The notes under the pieces: model-generated
What the model saw: only the letters and a program-made list of their open reading frames with translations
The model's database searches: none
What the model was told of the DNA's origin: nothing
In this document: positions 1 to 8,844 of the stretch, piece by piece
How positions within the stretch are numbered: position 1 is the stretch's first letter
How the letters are laid out: each line of letters starts with the position of its first letter
Origin: Alkalibacterium putridalgicola
Lineage (GTDB): Bacteria; Bacillota; Bacilli; Lactobacillales; Carnobacteriaceae_A
Direction of reading: 5' to 3'
Assembly (NCBI RefSeq): GCF_900109825.1
Contig: NZ_FOBL01000009.1
Span: forward strand, 1-60,842
DNA length: 60,842 nt
Made by a program: the position numbers and the translations under genes

Positions 1-17
1 GTATGCGTCAAGTTTTT

Positions 18-1527
18 CTCGGTAACCTTTAACTAGTAGAATTAAACAGAAAGTATGTTATATTAACTTTTTTAGGAAAATGCCCGGCCTAATTTTCCAA
101 TGAAGCTACTCACAGGGCCATAGTTGGATATCTTCCCAGTTTGAACAGTGCGTGTAGTTGAACGAGGCTTTTTCAAAGCCTGACGTACTGCTCCTTTAAG
201 ATCTTCACCTAACGGTTCAACGATAGAATCAACTTCTGTGGACAAAGCTTTTTTCAGAAGACTGTTTTGTTCTGCTGTTAGTAATGCTACGACATTAGCT
301 ACACCTGACTTTGTCCAACTACGTCCCTGCCTTTTCGTCCGGTAACTATACACACGATGTCCAGTTTCACAAACGCCTGTCCCATCGGACAGGGGGAGAT
401 CACGTTGTTTAAAGCTTTTGATGTATTCCCAATTTCTATACAAATATTTTTTCAGTTTTTCAATTTGATCTTTACGTATTGCTTTGCTTTCTTCTGGTAT
501 GTCTATCAATCTGCTTTCAGCTGTTGCACAAACGGATTCCACTAATGACCAGTCATGTTTTTTTACAGCCTTTATCATTAATCCTTCCATTTTTTTATCG
601 AAAGATAAACGTTCTTTTAATTTTCGATAGACGTGGTAGGTATCTCTAAAATGTTCATGCCGATGACAATAGCCAACGATAGTGTCAAATTTATCTTTTT
701 CATATCCACTTCCTCCATCACTGTTTGTGATGACAAGTGTCTCTTTCAAGTCATAGACTTGATTTAAGTAATGAGCAGCTTGCTTAAAAGCATCTTTACT
801 AGAATCTAAACTTGAAAATGCCATTTTGTTTATAAGCGTATGTCTCTGCTTCTTTTTATCAATACCTTCATGTACGATGACGCGATGAATGGTCGGGGAG
901 TCGCCTTGCCTTCCTTTGACAAGCAAACCATCACCTTCAATATATAATGCTTTTACCTTCTTTCGCTTAGTCTTAGGAAGATTTGATTTATAGTTATATT
1001 TAGACAGATAGTGTTGAACCTTTTCTCCAACCTCTTGCGTTACACGGTGAATGGTAGAATGGCTAGCTGTCACAGAACTACTTATCAGAAGAGACTTTTT
1101 GGCTTGTCTATAAGGCATATTAGCCCCCAATTGAGCCATAACCTTTTGAGTGTTGGGAGAGTAGCGCTTATACTTTTGTAAGCCTAAGGCTTCATCCAAA
1201 GCAATAAAAGATGGTTTCCCTTCTTTTCTTAGTCGTCTCCGATAGTAAGTGATCTTACCAAATACAAATTGAACAGTTCGAGGTTCAATATTGTCTACAT
1301 GCCAGCCTTTATGTTTATACTGCTGGTAAAGTTCTTTATCTATTCTCTCTATGGCATGCTGCATTAACCATTCATTCCAACCTTGAAACCAAAGGTTTAA
1401 ATTATTTTCTATATCAATAACAGATTCTTCGTTCTTCCAGAGTTCAACTATTTGTGATATTATATGATTCATAACGAGGCCTCTTTTCTACTGGTGTGGT
1501 AACTACTAGATTAAAGGTCTCGTTTCT
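18..1527 (-). mobile_element. ISLre2-family insertion sequence
   Basis: A single transposase gene is bounded by imperfect inverted ends: ACCTTTAACTAGTAGA at 25-40 matches the reverse complement of 1503-1518 (ACCTTTAATCTAGTAG) with one gap. The outer limits are approximate because the left end lies almost at the window edge and I could not fix target duplications. It sits about 0.5 kb upstream of arcA and is transcribed away from it. The transposase frame is intact, so the element may still be mobile. Confidence 0.7.
72..1472 (-). CDS. ISLre2 family transposase (UPF0236)
   Basis: This 466-aa protein has the length and features of ISLre2 transposases. There is a Lys/Arg-rich N-terminal half with the YYRRRLRKEG segment, followed by the central TNSDGGSGYEKDKFD region and a CHRHEHFRDTYH block that are typical of the family. 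These enzymes catalyse cut-and-paste or replicative movement of the element. The frame runs without a break to a TAA stop, and the start ATG follows a GAGGCCTC stretch with only a weak ribosome binding site. It is the only gene between the two inverted ends. Confidence 0.9.
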   Translation of the reverse strand: MNHIISQIVELWKNEESVIDIENNLNLWFQGWNEWLMQHAIERIDKELYQQYKHKGWHVDNIEPRTVQFVFGKITYYRRRLRKEGKPSFIALDEALGLQKYKRYSPNTQKVMAQLGANMPYRQAKKSLLISSSVTASHSTIHRVTQEVGEKVQHYLSKYNYKSNLPKTKRKKVKALYIEGDGLLVKGRQGDSPTIHRVIVHEGIDKKKQRHTLINKMAFSSLDSSKDAFKQAAHYLNQVYDLKETLVITNSDGGSGYEKDKFDTIVGYCHRHEHFRDTYHVYRKLKERLSFDKKMEGLMIKAVKKHDWSLVESVCATAESRLIDIPEESKAIRKDQIEKLKKYLYRNWEYIKSFKQRDLPLSDGTGVCETGHRVYSYRTKRQGRSWTKSGVANVVALLTAEQNSLLKKALSTEVDSIVEPLGEDLKGAVRQALKKPRSTTRTVQTGKISNYGPVSSFIGKLGRAFS

Positions 1528-1944
1528 TTTTGTCTAGAAAACGAAATGATATCACTAACCGAGAACTATTTTACACTAACTCATTGAAAGTTAAAAAACG
1601 CGTTTACCTGCTGAAAAGAATGTGATATATCCCTGTATCGTATTAATTGAGGTTTATAGTTATGCACGGTATGATAAAAGGAGGAGTTGAGCTATCATAA
1701 AAAGGAGGATCAAAATAATCGAGCAAATCAGTATGGTTATTTTAACGTCGATCGCGATAATTTGATAATAATGAACAAAATAAAACCATGGTTAAAATTG
1801 TGAATTTTTTAATAAATTTATTAGTATAAATTTAAAATTAATATTTTTTGTATATTATATAGAAGTATACATGAGTATTCCTGTTATGTACCATTAAATA
1901 TTCATTATTTAAATTATTATGCAAAAACAGCCTTTCAGAAGAGC

Positions 1945-1993
1945 TGGGAAGCGTTACCATTAGGTTAACAAAGCCCTTTGTAAGTGTTATCAT
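1945..1993 (+). promoter_or_regulatory. arcA promoter with cre-like site
   Basis: A sigma-A promoter reads TTAACA (1965-1970), 17 bp, TATCAT (1988-1993) with a TGn extended -10. Just upstream, TGGGAAGCGTTACCAT (1945-1960) matches the CcpA cre consensus WTGNAANCGNWNNCAW at 15 of 16 positions. CcpA control of arginine deiminase operons is established in lactic acid bacteria. The AT-rich stretch at 1860-1930 has short ArgR-like half sites, but I cannot call them with confidence. The rest of the 1530-1940 gap shows no gene. Confidence 0.7.
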
Positions 1994-2025
1994 ATGTGTA
2001 TCAAAGCAAATAAGGAGGAACGAGA

Positions 2026-3324
2026 GTGAAGTCAACGACTGAAACAGAAAGTATATCTAACGAGACAGGAGAGAATACAATGGAAACGAACAAGAAGTCA
2101 ATTCACGTCTTTTCAGAAATCGGTGAACTGCAGACTGTCCTTTTGAAACGTCCGGGCAGAGAAATTGAAAATTTGACCCCTGATATTATGGAACGCCTGC
2201 TTTTCGATGACATTCCACATTTGCCCGTCATTCAAAAAGAACATGACAAGTTCGCAGAAACATTAAGAGTAAACGGTGTAGAAGTTTTATACCTTGAAAA
2301 ATTATCGGCGGAAGCCATCGATGCATCCGACACGAAAGAATCCTTTGTGGAAACGATGCTGGATGAATCCGGTATTTCTTCCAAGAATGTATATAAAGTG
2401 CTCAAGGATTATCTGCTGTCTATGGACACTCTGGAAATGGTCGAAAAAATCATGGCTGGGGTACGTAAGAACGAAGTAGAAGTAGACTCCAACCACCTGG
2501 CAGATATCAGTGACCGTCATCAGTATCCGTTTTACATGGATCCAATGCCTAACCTTTACTTTACTCGTGATCCGGGTGCCTCAATGGGCAACGGCATGAC
2601 TATCAATAACATGACCTATCAGGCACGTAAGCGTGAGACCTTATTCCTTGAAACGATCATGAAACATCACCCAAGGTTCAAAGACGGCGGCACCGATATC
2701 TGGCGGGACCGCAATGTGACGACTCATATGGAAGGCGGAGATGAACTCGTCTTAAATGATAAAGTCCTGGCTATCGGTATTTCTCAGCGAACAGAAGCAA
2801 AAGCTGTTGAAGACCTGGCTATTGAATTATTTGAGAAGGGTGCTTCATTCGAAAAAGTCCTGGCTATCAAGATCCCGAATGTGCGGGCCATGATGCATCT
2901 GGACACAGTATTCACAATGATCGATCATAATAAATTTACGATTCATCCGGGCATCCTGGAATTTGACGGTTCGATCGACACCTATATCCTGGAAAAATCA
3001 GATGAAGCCGGGAAGGTCAAGATCACGCATGAAACGGATCTGGGTAAAGTGCTGAAAGATGCACTAGGCGTGGATGACATCGAACTGATTCAGTGTGGCG
3101 GCGGCGACGCGATCGCAGCACCTAGAGAACAGTGGAACGACGGATCCAATACTTTGGCAATCGCACCGGGCGTCGTAGTGACTTATGACCGCAACTATGT
3201 TTCAAATGAACTGCTGAGAGAAAAAGGGGTCAAAGTCATTGAAGTGGAGTCAAGTGAATTATCCAGAGGTCGTGGGGGTCCCCGATGCATGAGCATGCCA
3301 CTGATCAGAAAAGATATAAACTAA
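2026..3324 (+). CDS. arcA: arginine deiminase
   Basis: ArcA hydrolyses arginine to citrulline and ammonia, the first step of the cytoplasmic arginine deiminase pathway. The catalytic set is visible: EGGDE with Asp239, MHLD with His291, and the nucleophile Cys421 in [11 protein letters not shown] near the C-terminus. It is the first gene of arcA-arcB-arcC-transporter. Two starts are possible. The GTG at 2026 has a perfect AAGGAGG with a 7-nt spacer and gives 432 aa. The ATG at 2080 has AGGAGA and gives 414 aa, closer to the usual 405-415 aa. The GTG is chosen for its stronger site, but the family length favours the ATG. Confidence 0.97.
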   Translation: MKSTTETESISNETGENTMETNKKSIHVFSEIGELQTVLLKRPGREIENLTPDIMERLLFDDIPHLPVIQKEHDKFAETLRVNGVEVLYLEKLSAEAIDASDTKESFVETMLDESGISSKNVYKVLKDYLLSMDTLEMVEKIMAGVRKNEVEVDSNHLADISDRHQYPFYMDPMPNLYFTRDPGASMGNGMTINNMTYQARKRETLFLETIMKHHPRFKDGGTDIWRDRNVTTHMEGGDELVLNDKVLAIGISQRTEAKAVEDLAIELFEKGASFEKVLAIKIPNVRAMMHLDTVFTMIDHNKFTIHPGILEFDGSIDTYILEKSDEAGKVKITHETDLGKVLKDALGVDDIELIQCGGGDAIAAPREQWNDGSNTLAIAPGVVVTYDRNYVSNELLREKGVKVIEVESSELSRGRGGPRCMSMPLIRKDIN

Positions 3325-3355
3325 AAAATCAGAAAAACTATTAGGAGGAAACACT

Positions 3356-4369
3356 ATGCAAAACGTATTTCAAGGACGCAGCTTATTAAAGGAAAAAGAT
3401 TTCACTAAAGAAGAATTGATGTATTTCATCGATTTTTCAGCTCATTTAAAAGATATGAAGAAAAAAGGCATCCCTCACCGTTACCTGGAAGGGAAAAACA
3501 TTGCTCTTTTATTTGAAAAAGCTTCTACACGTACCCGTTCATCCTTTACCGTGGCAGCCATCGACTTGGGTGCACATCCTGAATATTTAGGCAAGAACGA
3601 CATTCAAATCGGTAAAAAAGAATCGGTCGAAGATACAGCTAAGGTACTTGGCGGTATGTTTGACGGCATCGAGTTCCGTGGATTCAAACAGGAAAGCGTG
3701 GAACTTCTGGCTGAACACTCTGGCGTACCAGTCTGGAACGGTCTGACGGATGAATGGCACCCAACACAGATGATCGCGGACTATCTGACGCTGAAGGAAA
3801 ACTTCGGCAAACTGGAAGGCCTGACATTAGCCTATACTGGTGACGGCCGTAACAACGTTGCCAACAGTCTATTGATCACTGGAGCCATCCTGGGTGTAAA
3901 TGTGCACATCGTTTCACCTGAATCTCTCTTCCCAGATGAAGAACTCGTCGATCTGGCCAAAGAATATGCTGAGAAATCCGGCAGCCGAGTCCTGATCACT
4001 GACGATGTGAACGAAGGCGTGAAAGGTGCCGATGCTTTATACGCCGATGTTTGGGTATCCATGGGTGAAGAAGATAAATTCGAAGAACGCGTCAACCTGC
4101 TTAAACCATATCAGATCAATATGGATATGATCAACGCCACCGGCAAAGAGGATACTATCCTCCTGCACTGCCTGCCAGCTTTCCATGATACAGAAACAGA
4201 ATACGGGAAAATGGTTGAAAAAGAATTTGGCGAAGTCGAAATGGAAGTCACAGACGAAGCCTTCCGAAGCAAGCATGCCCGTCAGTTCGACCAGGCTGAA
4301 AACCGCATGCATTCCATCAAAGCCATCATGGCCGCAACTTTGGGCAACTTATTTATTCCACGCGTGTAA
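3356..4369 (+). CDS. arcB: catabolic ornithine carbamoyltransferase
   Basis: ArcB converts citrulline and phosphate to ornithine and carbamoyl phosphate. The 337-aa protein has the carbamoyl-phosphate motif STRTRSS (residues 57-63), a DGRNNVANS ornithine-side loop and the catalytic HCLPAF motif (His271, Cys272). The ATG follows AGGAGG by a good distance and lies 31 nt after arcA. The position in an arc operon supports the catabolic role over the biosynthetic ArgF role. A hairpin separates it from arcC. Confidence 0.97.
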   Translation: MQNVFQGRSLLKEKDFTKEELMYFIDFSAHLKDMKKKGIPHRYLEGKNIALLFEKASTRTRSSFTVAAIDLGAHPEYLGKNDIQIGKKESVEDTAKVLGGMFDGIEFRGFKQESVELLAEHSGVPVWNGLTDEWHPTQMIADYLTLKENFGKLEGLTLAYTGDGRNNVANSLLITGAILGVNVHIVSPESLFPDEELVDLAKEYAEKSGSRVLITDDVNEGVKGADALYADVWVSMGEEDKFEERVNLLKPYQINMDMINATGKEDTILLHCLPAFHDTETEYGKMVEKEFGEVEMEVTDEAFRSKHARQFDQAENRMHSIKAIMAATLGNLFIPRV

Positions 4370-4376
4370 AAAAACG

Positions 4377-4409
4377 AATAAACTGGCTGGTCAGTCCGGT
4401 CAGTTTATT
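4377..4409 (+). terminator. hairpin between arcB and arcC
   Basis: AATAAACTG pairs with CAGTTTATT, and the stem continues with GU pairs to about 14 bp around a 5-nt loop. No long U-run follows, so it is more likely a partial terminator or an RNA processing and stability element within the operon than a full stop. Confidence 0.6.
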
Positions 4410-4444
4410 TGACTATAATTAATCGATGAAAGAGAGTGATCATT

Positions 4445-5386
4445 TTGTCAAAACGAAAAATCGTTGTCGCTTTGGGCGGCAATGCTATCTTAACGAATGA
4501 TTCATCCGCAAAGGCTCAGCAGAAAGCACTGGAACATACCGCTGAGTATCTCGTTCAGTTTGTTGAAAATGGGGATGCCATCGCTGTTTCACACGGAAAC
4601 GGTCCTCAAGTGGGCAATCTCCTCCTGCAGCAGGAAGCCGCACACAGCGAAAAGAATCCGGCGATGCCTCTGGATACCTGTGTTGCCATGACACAGGGAA
4701 GCATCGGCTACTGGCTTCAGTCTGCCATGGCTAAAGCGCTGAAAGCCAAAGGCATAGACAAAGAAGTGGCTTCGATCGTGACGCAGGTCGTAGTATCTGA
4801 AGAGGACCCTGCTTTTAAGAGCCCTTCAAAACCTGTAGGCCCTTTCCTTTCTAAAGAGGAAGCTGAAAAACAGATGGAAGAAACCGGAGCTAAATTCATT
4901 GAAGATGCAGGCCGTGGATGGAGAAAAGTCGTTCCTTCGCCTAAACCCATCGATATAAAAGAAGTCAAAGTGATCAAGACGCTGATCGAGAACGATATCA
5001 TCCCTATCACTGTTGGTGGCGGCGGTGTGCCGGTCATCAAACAGAATGATGACTATATCGGTGTAGAAGCTGTGATCGACAAAGATTTCGCCTCAGAAAC
5101 CTTGGCAGTCAGCATAGAAGCTGATCTGCTGGTCATTTTGACCGGGGTCGATAATGTGATGATCAATTATCACACACCGGATGAAAAAGTATTGAACGAG
5201 GTGACCGTGGATGAAATGAAAAAATATGTCGATGAGAAGCAGTTCGCTGCCGGCAGCATGCTCCCTAAAGTGGAAGCAGCCATCAAGTTCGTTGAAGGGA
5301 ATCCAAAAGGGAAAGCGATCATCACGTCGCTGGAAAACATAGAGGCAGCAATATCAGAAAGTGGTGGTACGATAATCACGCGTTAA
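4445..5386 (+). CDS. arcC: carbamate kinase
   Basis: ArcC transfers phosphate from carbamoyl phosphate to ADP and is the ATP-yielding step of the pathway. The N-terminal ALGGNAI and the HGNGPQVGN motif, the central TVGGGGVPV and the C-terminal [10 protein letters not shown] stretch are typical of amino-acid kinase fold carbamate kinases. A TTG start at 4445 with GAGAGTG upstream gives [12 protein letters not shown] and 313 aa, which suits the family. A GTG at 4436 would add three residues and overlap the ribosome binding site. It is followed closely by the transporter gene. Confidence 0.95.
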   Translation: MSKRKIVVALGGNAILTNDSSAKAQQKALEHTAEYLVQFVENGDAIAVSHGNGPQVGNLLLQQEAAHSEKNPAMPLDTCVAMTQGSIGYWLQSAMAKALKAKGIDKEVASIVTQVVVSEEDPAFKSPSKPVGPFLSKEEAEKQMEETGAKFIEDAGRGWRKVVPSPKPIDIKEVKVIKTLIENDIIPITVGGGGVPVIKQNDDYIGVEAVIDKDFASETLAVSIEADLLVILTGVDNVMINYHTPDEKVLNEVTVDEMKKYVDEKQFAAGSMLPKVEAAIKFVEGNPKGKAIITSLENIEAAISESGGTIITR

Positions 5387-5417
5387 AGAATAAAAATAAT
5401 GAGTTGGAGGGTTTAAC

Positions 5418-6926
5418 ATGTCAGAGAATAAGATCAAAGATAGATTGATGTCCTTGCCATCATCGTTTACCATACTATTTATTATTATTGTTATCATGGC
5501 TATCCTTACCTGGTTCGTCCCGGCAGGCAGCTATGAAGTGAATGAAGCCGGAGAGATCATTGCCGGCACATTCGCTTATACTGAACATCAGCCTCAGGGC
5601 CTGTGGGATATCTTCATGGCTCCCGTCAAAGGGATGCTTGGGACAGACACCACACCGGGAGCGATCGAAGTGTCGCTGTTCATTCTAGTCGTCGGTGGAT
5701 TTTTGGGCGTCGTTGATAAAACGGGTGCCCTAGATTCAGCTATCGCACAAGTCGTCGGTGCAAACCGCGGACGTGAAAAAATGCTCATTCCTATTTTGAT
5801 GTTCATCTTCGCCTTAGGTGGAACCACATACGGGATGGCAGAAGAAACACTGGCCTTTTATCCATTGATCATTCCCGTCATGATCGCTGTCGGGTTCGAT
5901 ATGCTCGTTGCTGTGTCCGTGATACTCCTGGGTGCCGGTGTCGGTGTGCTTGCGTCGACAGTCAACCCGTTCGCCACTGGGGTAGCGTCGCAGGCTTTGG
6001 GTATCAGTCCGGGTAACGGGATCGTTCTCCGTCTAGTCTTCTTCGTGGTGATGTATGCCATAGCGACAGCGTATGTCTATCGTTATGCCACAAAAGTTCA
6101 GAAAGACAGAGAAAAATCGATGGTATCAGAAGACTACGAAGAAAACAAGAAGAAATTCAAGCCAAAAGATACCAATGAAAAAATGAATACCAGACAGAAA
6201 ATCGTTATTTTCCTGTTTGCCTTGACCTTCATTCTGATGGTCCTTGGACTTATTCCATGGACACTGCTTAATGAAAACTGGACGATGTTTGAAAACTTCA
6301 ATGCCTGGCTGATGGGTCTTCCGGTGATCGGAACAGTCCTTGGCCAGCAGATGGTGCCTCTGGGAGACTGGTATTTCGTTGAAATCACGATGCTTTTCCT
6401 TGCCATGGCCATCATCATCGGTATCGTTTATCGCGTGCCTGAAGAAGATATCGTTTCAGGCTTTGTCAATGGTGCAAAAGACCTCTTGAGTGTTGCCCTG
6501 ATCGTGGCGCTTGCCCGCGGGATCCAGGTCATCATGAATGAAGGCATGATCACAGCCACCATTCTGCACTTTGGTGAAGAAACCTTATCTGGCTTGTCGC
6601 CAGTCGTCTTCTCCGTGCTGACGTATATCTTCTATATCCCATTGTCATTCCTCATCCCTTCAACGTCCGGTTTAGCTTCTGCGACGATGGGGATCATGGG
6701 ACCTTTGGGGACATTCGTTGGTGTTGCCGAACATATCGTTGTCACTGCCTTCCAGTCAGCCAGTGGTATTGTCAACCTGATCACTCCGACCTCAGGTGTC
6801 GTCATGGGAGCCTTGGCGATCGCCGGTGTCGAACTGACCACCTGGTGGAAGTTCACTGCTAAACTGATCGGCATCATCTTCGTCGTGACCTGTATCCTCA
6901 TGGCACTGGGTGTCCTGATTTTTTAA
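5418..6926 (+). CDS. YfcC-family transporter, likely arginine/ornithine exchanger
   Basis: This 502-aa membrane protein has about 12 hydrophobic segments, including the first at residues 15-35, and the family motif PSTSGLASATMGIMGPL. It belongs to the YfcC / C4-dicarboxylate anaerobic carrier-like family. Members in this operon position are usually assigned arginine import coupled to ornithine export in place of the classical ArcD. The substrate is inferred from context. The ATG follows GGAGG, 31 nt after arcC, and a terminator follows the gene. Confidence 0.85.
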   Translation: MSENKIKDRLMSLPSSFTILFIIIVIMAILTWFVPAGSYEVNEAGEIIAGTFAYTEHQPQGLWDIFMAPVKGMLGTDTTPGAIEVSLFILVVGGFLGVVDKTGALDSAIAQVVGANRGREKMLIPILMFIFALGGTTYGMAEETLAFYPLIIPVMIAVGFDMLVAVSVILLGAGVGVLASTVNPFATGVASQALGISPGNGIVLRLVFFVVMYAIATAYVYRYATKVQKDREKSMVSEDYEENKKKFKPKDTNEKMNTRQKIVIFLFALTFILMVLGLIPWTLLNENWTMFENFNAWLMGLPVIGTVLGQQMVPLGDWYFVEITMLFLAMAIIIGIVYRVPEEDIVSGFVNGAKDLLSVALIVALARGIQVIMNEGMITATILHFGEETLSGLSPVVFSVLTYIFYIPLSFLIPSTSGLASATMGIMGPLGTFVGVAEHIVVTAFQSASGIVNLITPTSGVVMGALAIAGVELTTWWKFTAKLIGIIFVVTCILMALGVLIF

Positions 6927-7017
6927 AACCTGGTTCATGAGTGCATCAGTAATACTGCTCAAGGTAGATTAGGGTAGTACGATGAATCACTAATTCATAA
7001 GTAATCGAATAGAACGA

Positions 7018-7062
7018 AAAGATCTCTGATGCGGCAGCCATGTCGTGTCGGGGGTCTTTTTT
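7018..7062 (+). terminator. terminator of the arc operon
   Basis: AAAGATCTCTGA pairs with TCGGGGGTCTTT, using several GU pairs, and a T-run follows. It separates the arc operon from fruR. Confidence 0.75.
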
Positions 7063-7174
7063 GTGGTTGAAAATAAGATGATAAATAAAAATGAACGTTT
7101 TTGAATGTTTAAGAACGATAATGATTGATTTCTAAGAGTGATTATGATAAGATTCAGTGGAAGAGGTGAAGAAA

Positions 7175-7918
7175 GTGCTTACAGACGAGAGGCATTCATT
7201 TATTCTCGAGCAGCTTGAACAGAAAAATACGCTGACGGTCCAGGAACTGGTCGAAAAGCTGGGGCATTCAGAATCAACGATCCGGCGTGATCTGACGACG
7301 CTGGAGGATCAGGACAAGCTCGTTCGCATACACGGCGGCGCCAGGAAAAAACGCAAACCGGTGGATGAACCGACGATGGATGAAAAAACGGTCAAATTCA
7401 TGCAGGAAAAAGAAAAAGTTAGTCAGCTGGCTGCTTATCTGGTCAATGACTTTGATGTGATCTACCTGGATGCCGGAACCACGACCTATGCCATGATCCC
7501 ATATCTTGAAGGAAAAAATATTACGGTCGTGACCAACGGTGTCCCGCATGCGGCTTTATTAACGGACTATAATATCGAGACTATTCTAGTGGGAGGGAAA
7601 ATCAAACAGCGGACAAAAGCAGTCATCGGTTCGATTGCAGAACGGCAACTGGATGAAGTGAACTTTACCAAAGCCTTTATGGGCATGAATGGGGTCGACA
7701 TCACTCAAGGCTTCACTACCCCTGATACGGAAGAGGCAGCCATCAAGAGAAAAGCGATCAGACAGTCCAATCAGTCGTATGTCCTGGTGGATGTATCAAA
7801 ACTGGATGAAGTCAGCTTCTCGAAAGTGGCAGATATCGATGAATGCACGGTCATCACCAATCACCTGTCGGACAAACAGCAGCGTTTGAAAGACTATACT
7901 CGAATAATGGAGGCATAA
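7175..7918 (+). CDS. fruR: DeoR-family regulator of fructose operon
   Basis: The protein has an N-terminal DeoR winged helix (TVQELVEKLGHSESTIRRDL, about residues 20-40) and a C-terminal sugar-phosphate sensor domain with the DAGTTT motif. In this family fructose 1-phosphate relieves repression of fruK-fruA. A GTG at 7175 after AGAGGTGA gives 247 aa, while a GTG six codons upstream has no better site. It is first in fruR-fruK-fruA. The region at 7090-7120 carries repeated GAACG/GAATG words that could be its operator. Confidence 0.92.
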   Translation: MLTDERHSFILEQLEQKNTLTVQELVEKLGHSESTIRRDLTTLEDQDKLVRIHGGARKKRKPVDEPTMDEKTVKFMQEKEKVSQLAAYLVNDFDVIYLDAGTTTYAMIPYLEGKNITVVTNGVPHAALLTDYNIETILVGGKIKQRTKAVIGSIAERQLDEVNFTKAFMGMNGVDITQGFTTPDTEEAAIKRKAIRQSNQSYVLVDVSKLDEVSFSKVADIDECTVITNHLSDKQQRLKDYTRIMEA

Positions 7919-7920
7919 AA

Positions 7921-8844
7921 ATGATTTATACAGTAACATTGAATCCCTCGATCGATTACGTTATTTACCCCAACAGCCCGATCAAACTGGGTCAATTGAA
8001 CCGGATCGAGAAGGATCAGAAAACTCCCGGAGGTAAGGGCATCAACGTATCCCGAATCCTTACACAACTGAATACAACGAATGTGGCGCTTGGCTTTGTT
8101 GGCGGACACATCGGCCAACTGCTGATCGAACAGCTGCATGACGAGAGTGTAAAGACAGACTTTACTCACATCGATGCCGATACACGCATCAATGTGAAAA
8201 TCAAAGGCGGACAGGAAACAGAGATCAACGATGACGGGCCACTCGTGACCGAAGCGGACAGTCAGCATTTCTACACCAAGCTGGACAAACTCTCTGAAGA
8301 TGATCTCGTCGTTATCGCCGGAAGTAAACCCAAAGGTCTGTCAGAGGACTACTACCAGCGTCTGATCGATCATGTGAAAAGCAAAAAAGCCGATTTCATC
8401 ATCGATACGACCGGTGAAGAACTGCAGATGGCATTGGCTCAGAACCCGCTCTTAGTCAAGCCGAATATCCATGAACTGGAAGACTTGTATGGCGTGACAT
8501 TGGATGGTTTAAGAGATATCGTCCCTTACGGCAAGAAAATGCTGGAAGCGGGCGCCCAATATGCCATCATCTCTCTTGGCGGAGACGGTGCGTTGTTCTT
8601 TATGGGCGATGACGTGTATTACAGTGCCCCTCCAAAAGGACAGCTAGTCAATTCGGTCGGTTCCGGAGATTCCATGATCGGCGGATTCATTGGTGAATAC
8701 CAGAAAAATGGCGATCCATTGGCTGCCTTCAAGATGAGCCTGGCCTGCGGCAGTGCGACAGCGTTCAAGGAAGATCTGGCTAAAAAGGAAGACATAGATA
8801 AACTCTTACCACAAATCACAATTGAAAAATGGGAGGAAAAATAA
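7921..8844 (+). CDS. fruK: 1-phosphofructokinase
   Basis: FruK phosphorylates fructose 1-phosphate to fructose 1,6-bisphosphate. The 307-aa protein is a PfkB kinase with the N-terminal MIYTVTLNPSIDY, the KTPGGKGINVSR motif and the C-terminal VGSGDSMIGG motif holding the catalytic Asp. The ATG at 7921 lies 2 nt after the fruR stop with GGAGG upstream, so translation is probably coupled. Confidence 0.96.
   Translation: MIYTVTLNPSIDYVIYPNSPIKLGQLNRIEKDQKTPGGKGINVSRILTQLNTTNVALGFVGGHIGQLLIEQLHDESVKTDFTHIDADTRINVKIKGGQETEINDDGPLVTEADSQHFYTKLDKLSEDDLVVIAGSKPKGLSEDYYQRLIDHVKSKKADFIIDTTGEELQMALAQNPLLVKPNIHELEDLYGVTLDGLRDIVPYGKKMLEAGAQYAIISLGGDGALFFMGDDVYYSAPPKGQLVNSVGSGDSMIGGFIGEYQKNGDPLAAFKMSLACGSATAFKEDLAKKEDIDKLLPQITIEKWEEK

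Noticed and set aside
1725-1768. Small hydrophobic toxin-like peptide after AAGGAGG
   Set aside because: Only about 15 codons, no standard start codon and no antisense RNA promoter that I could see.
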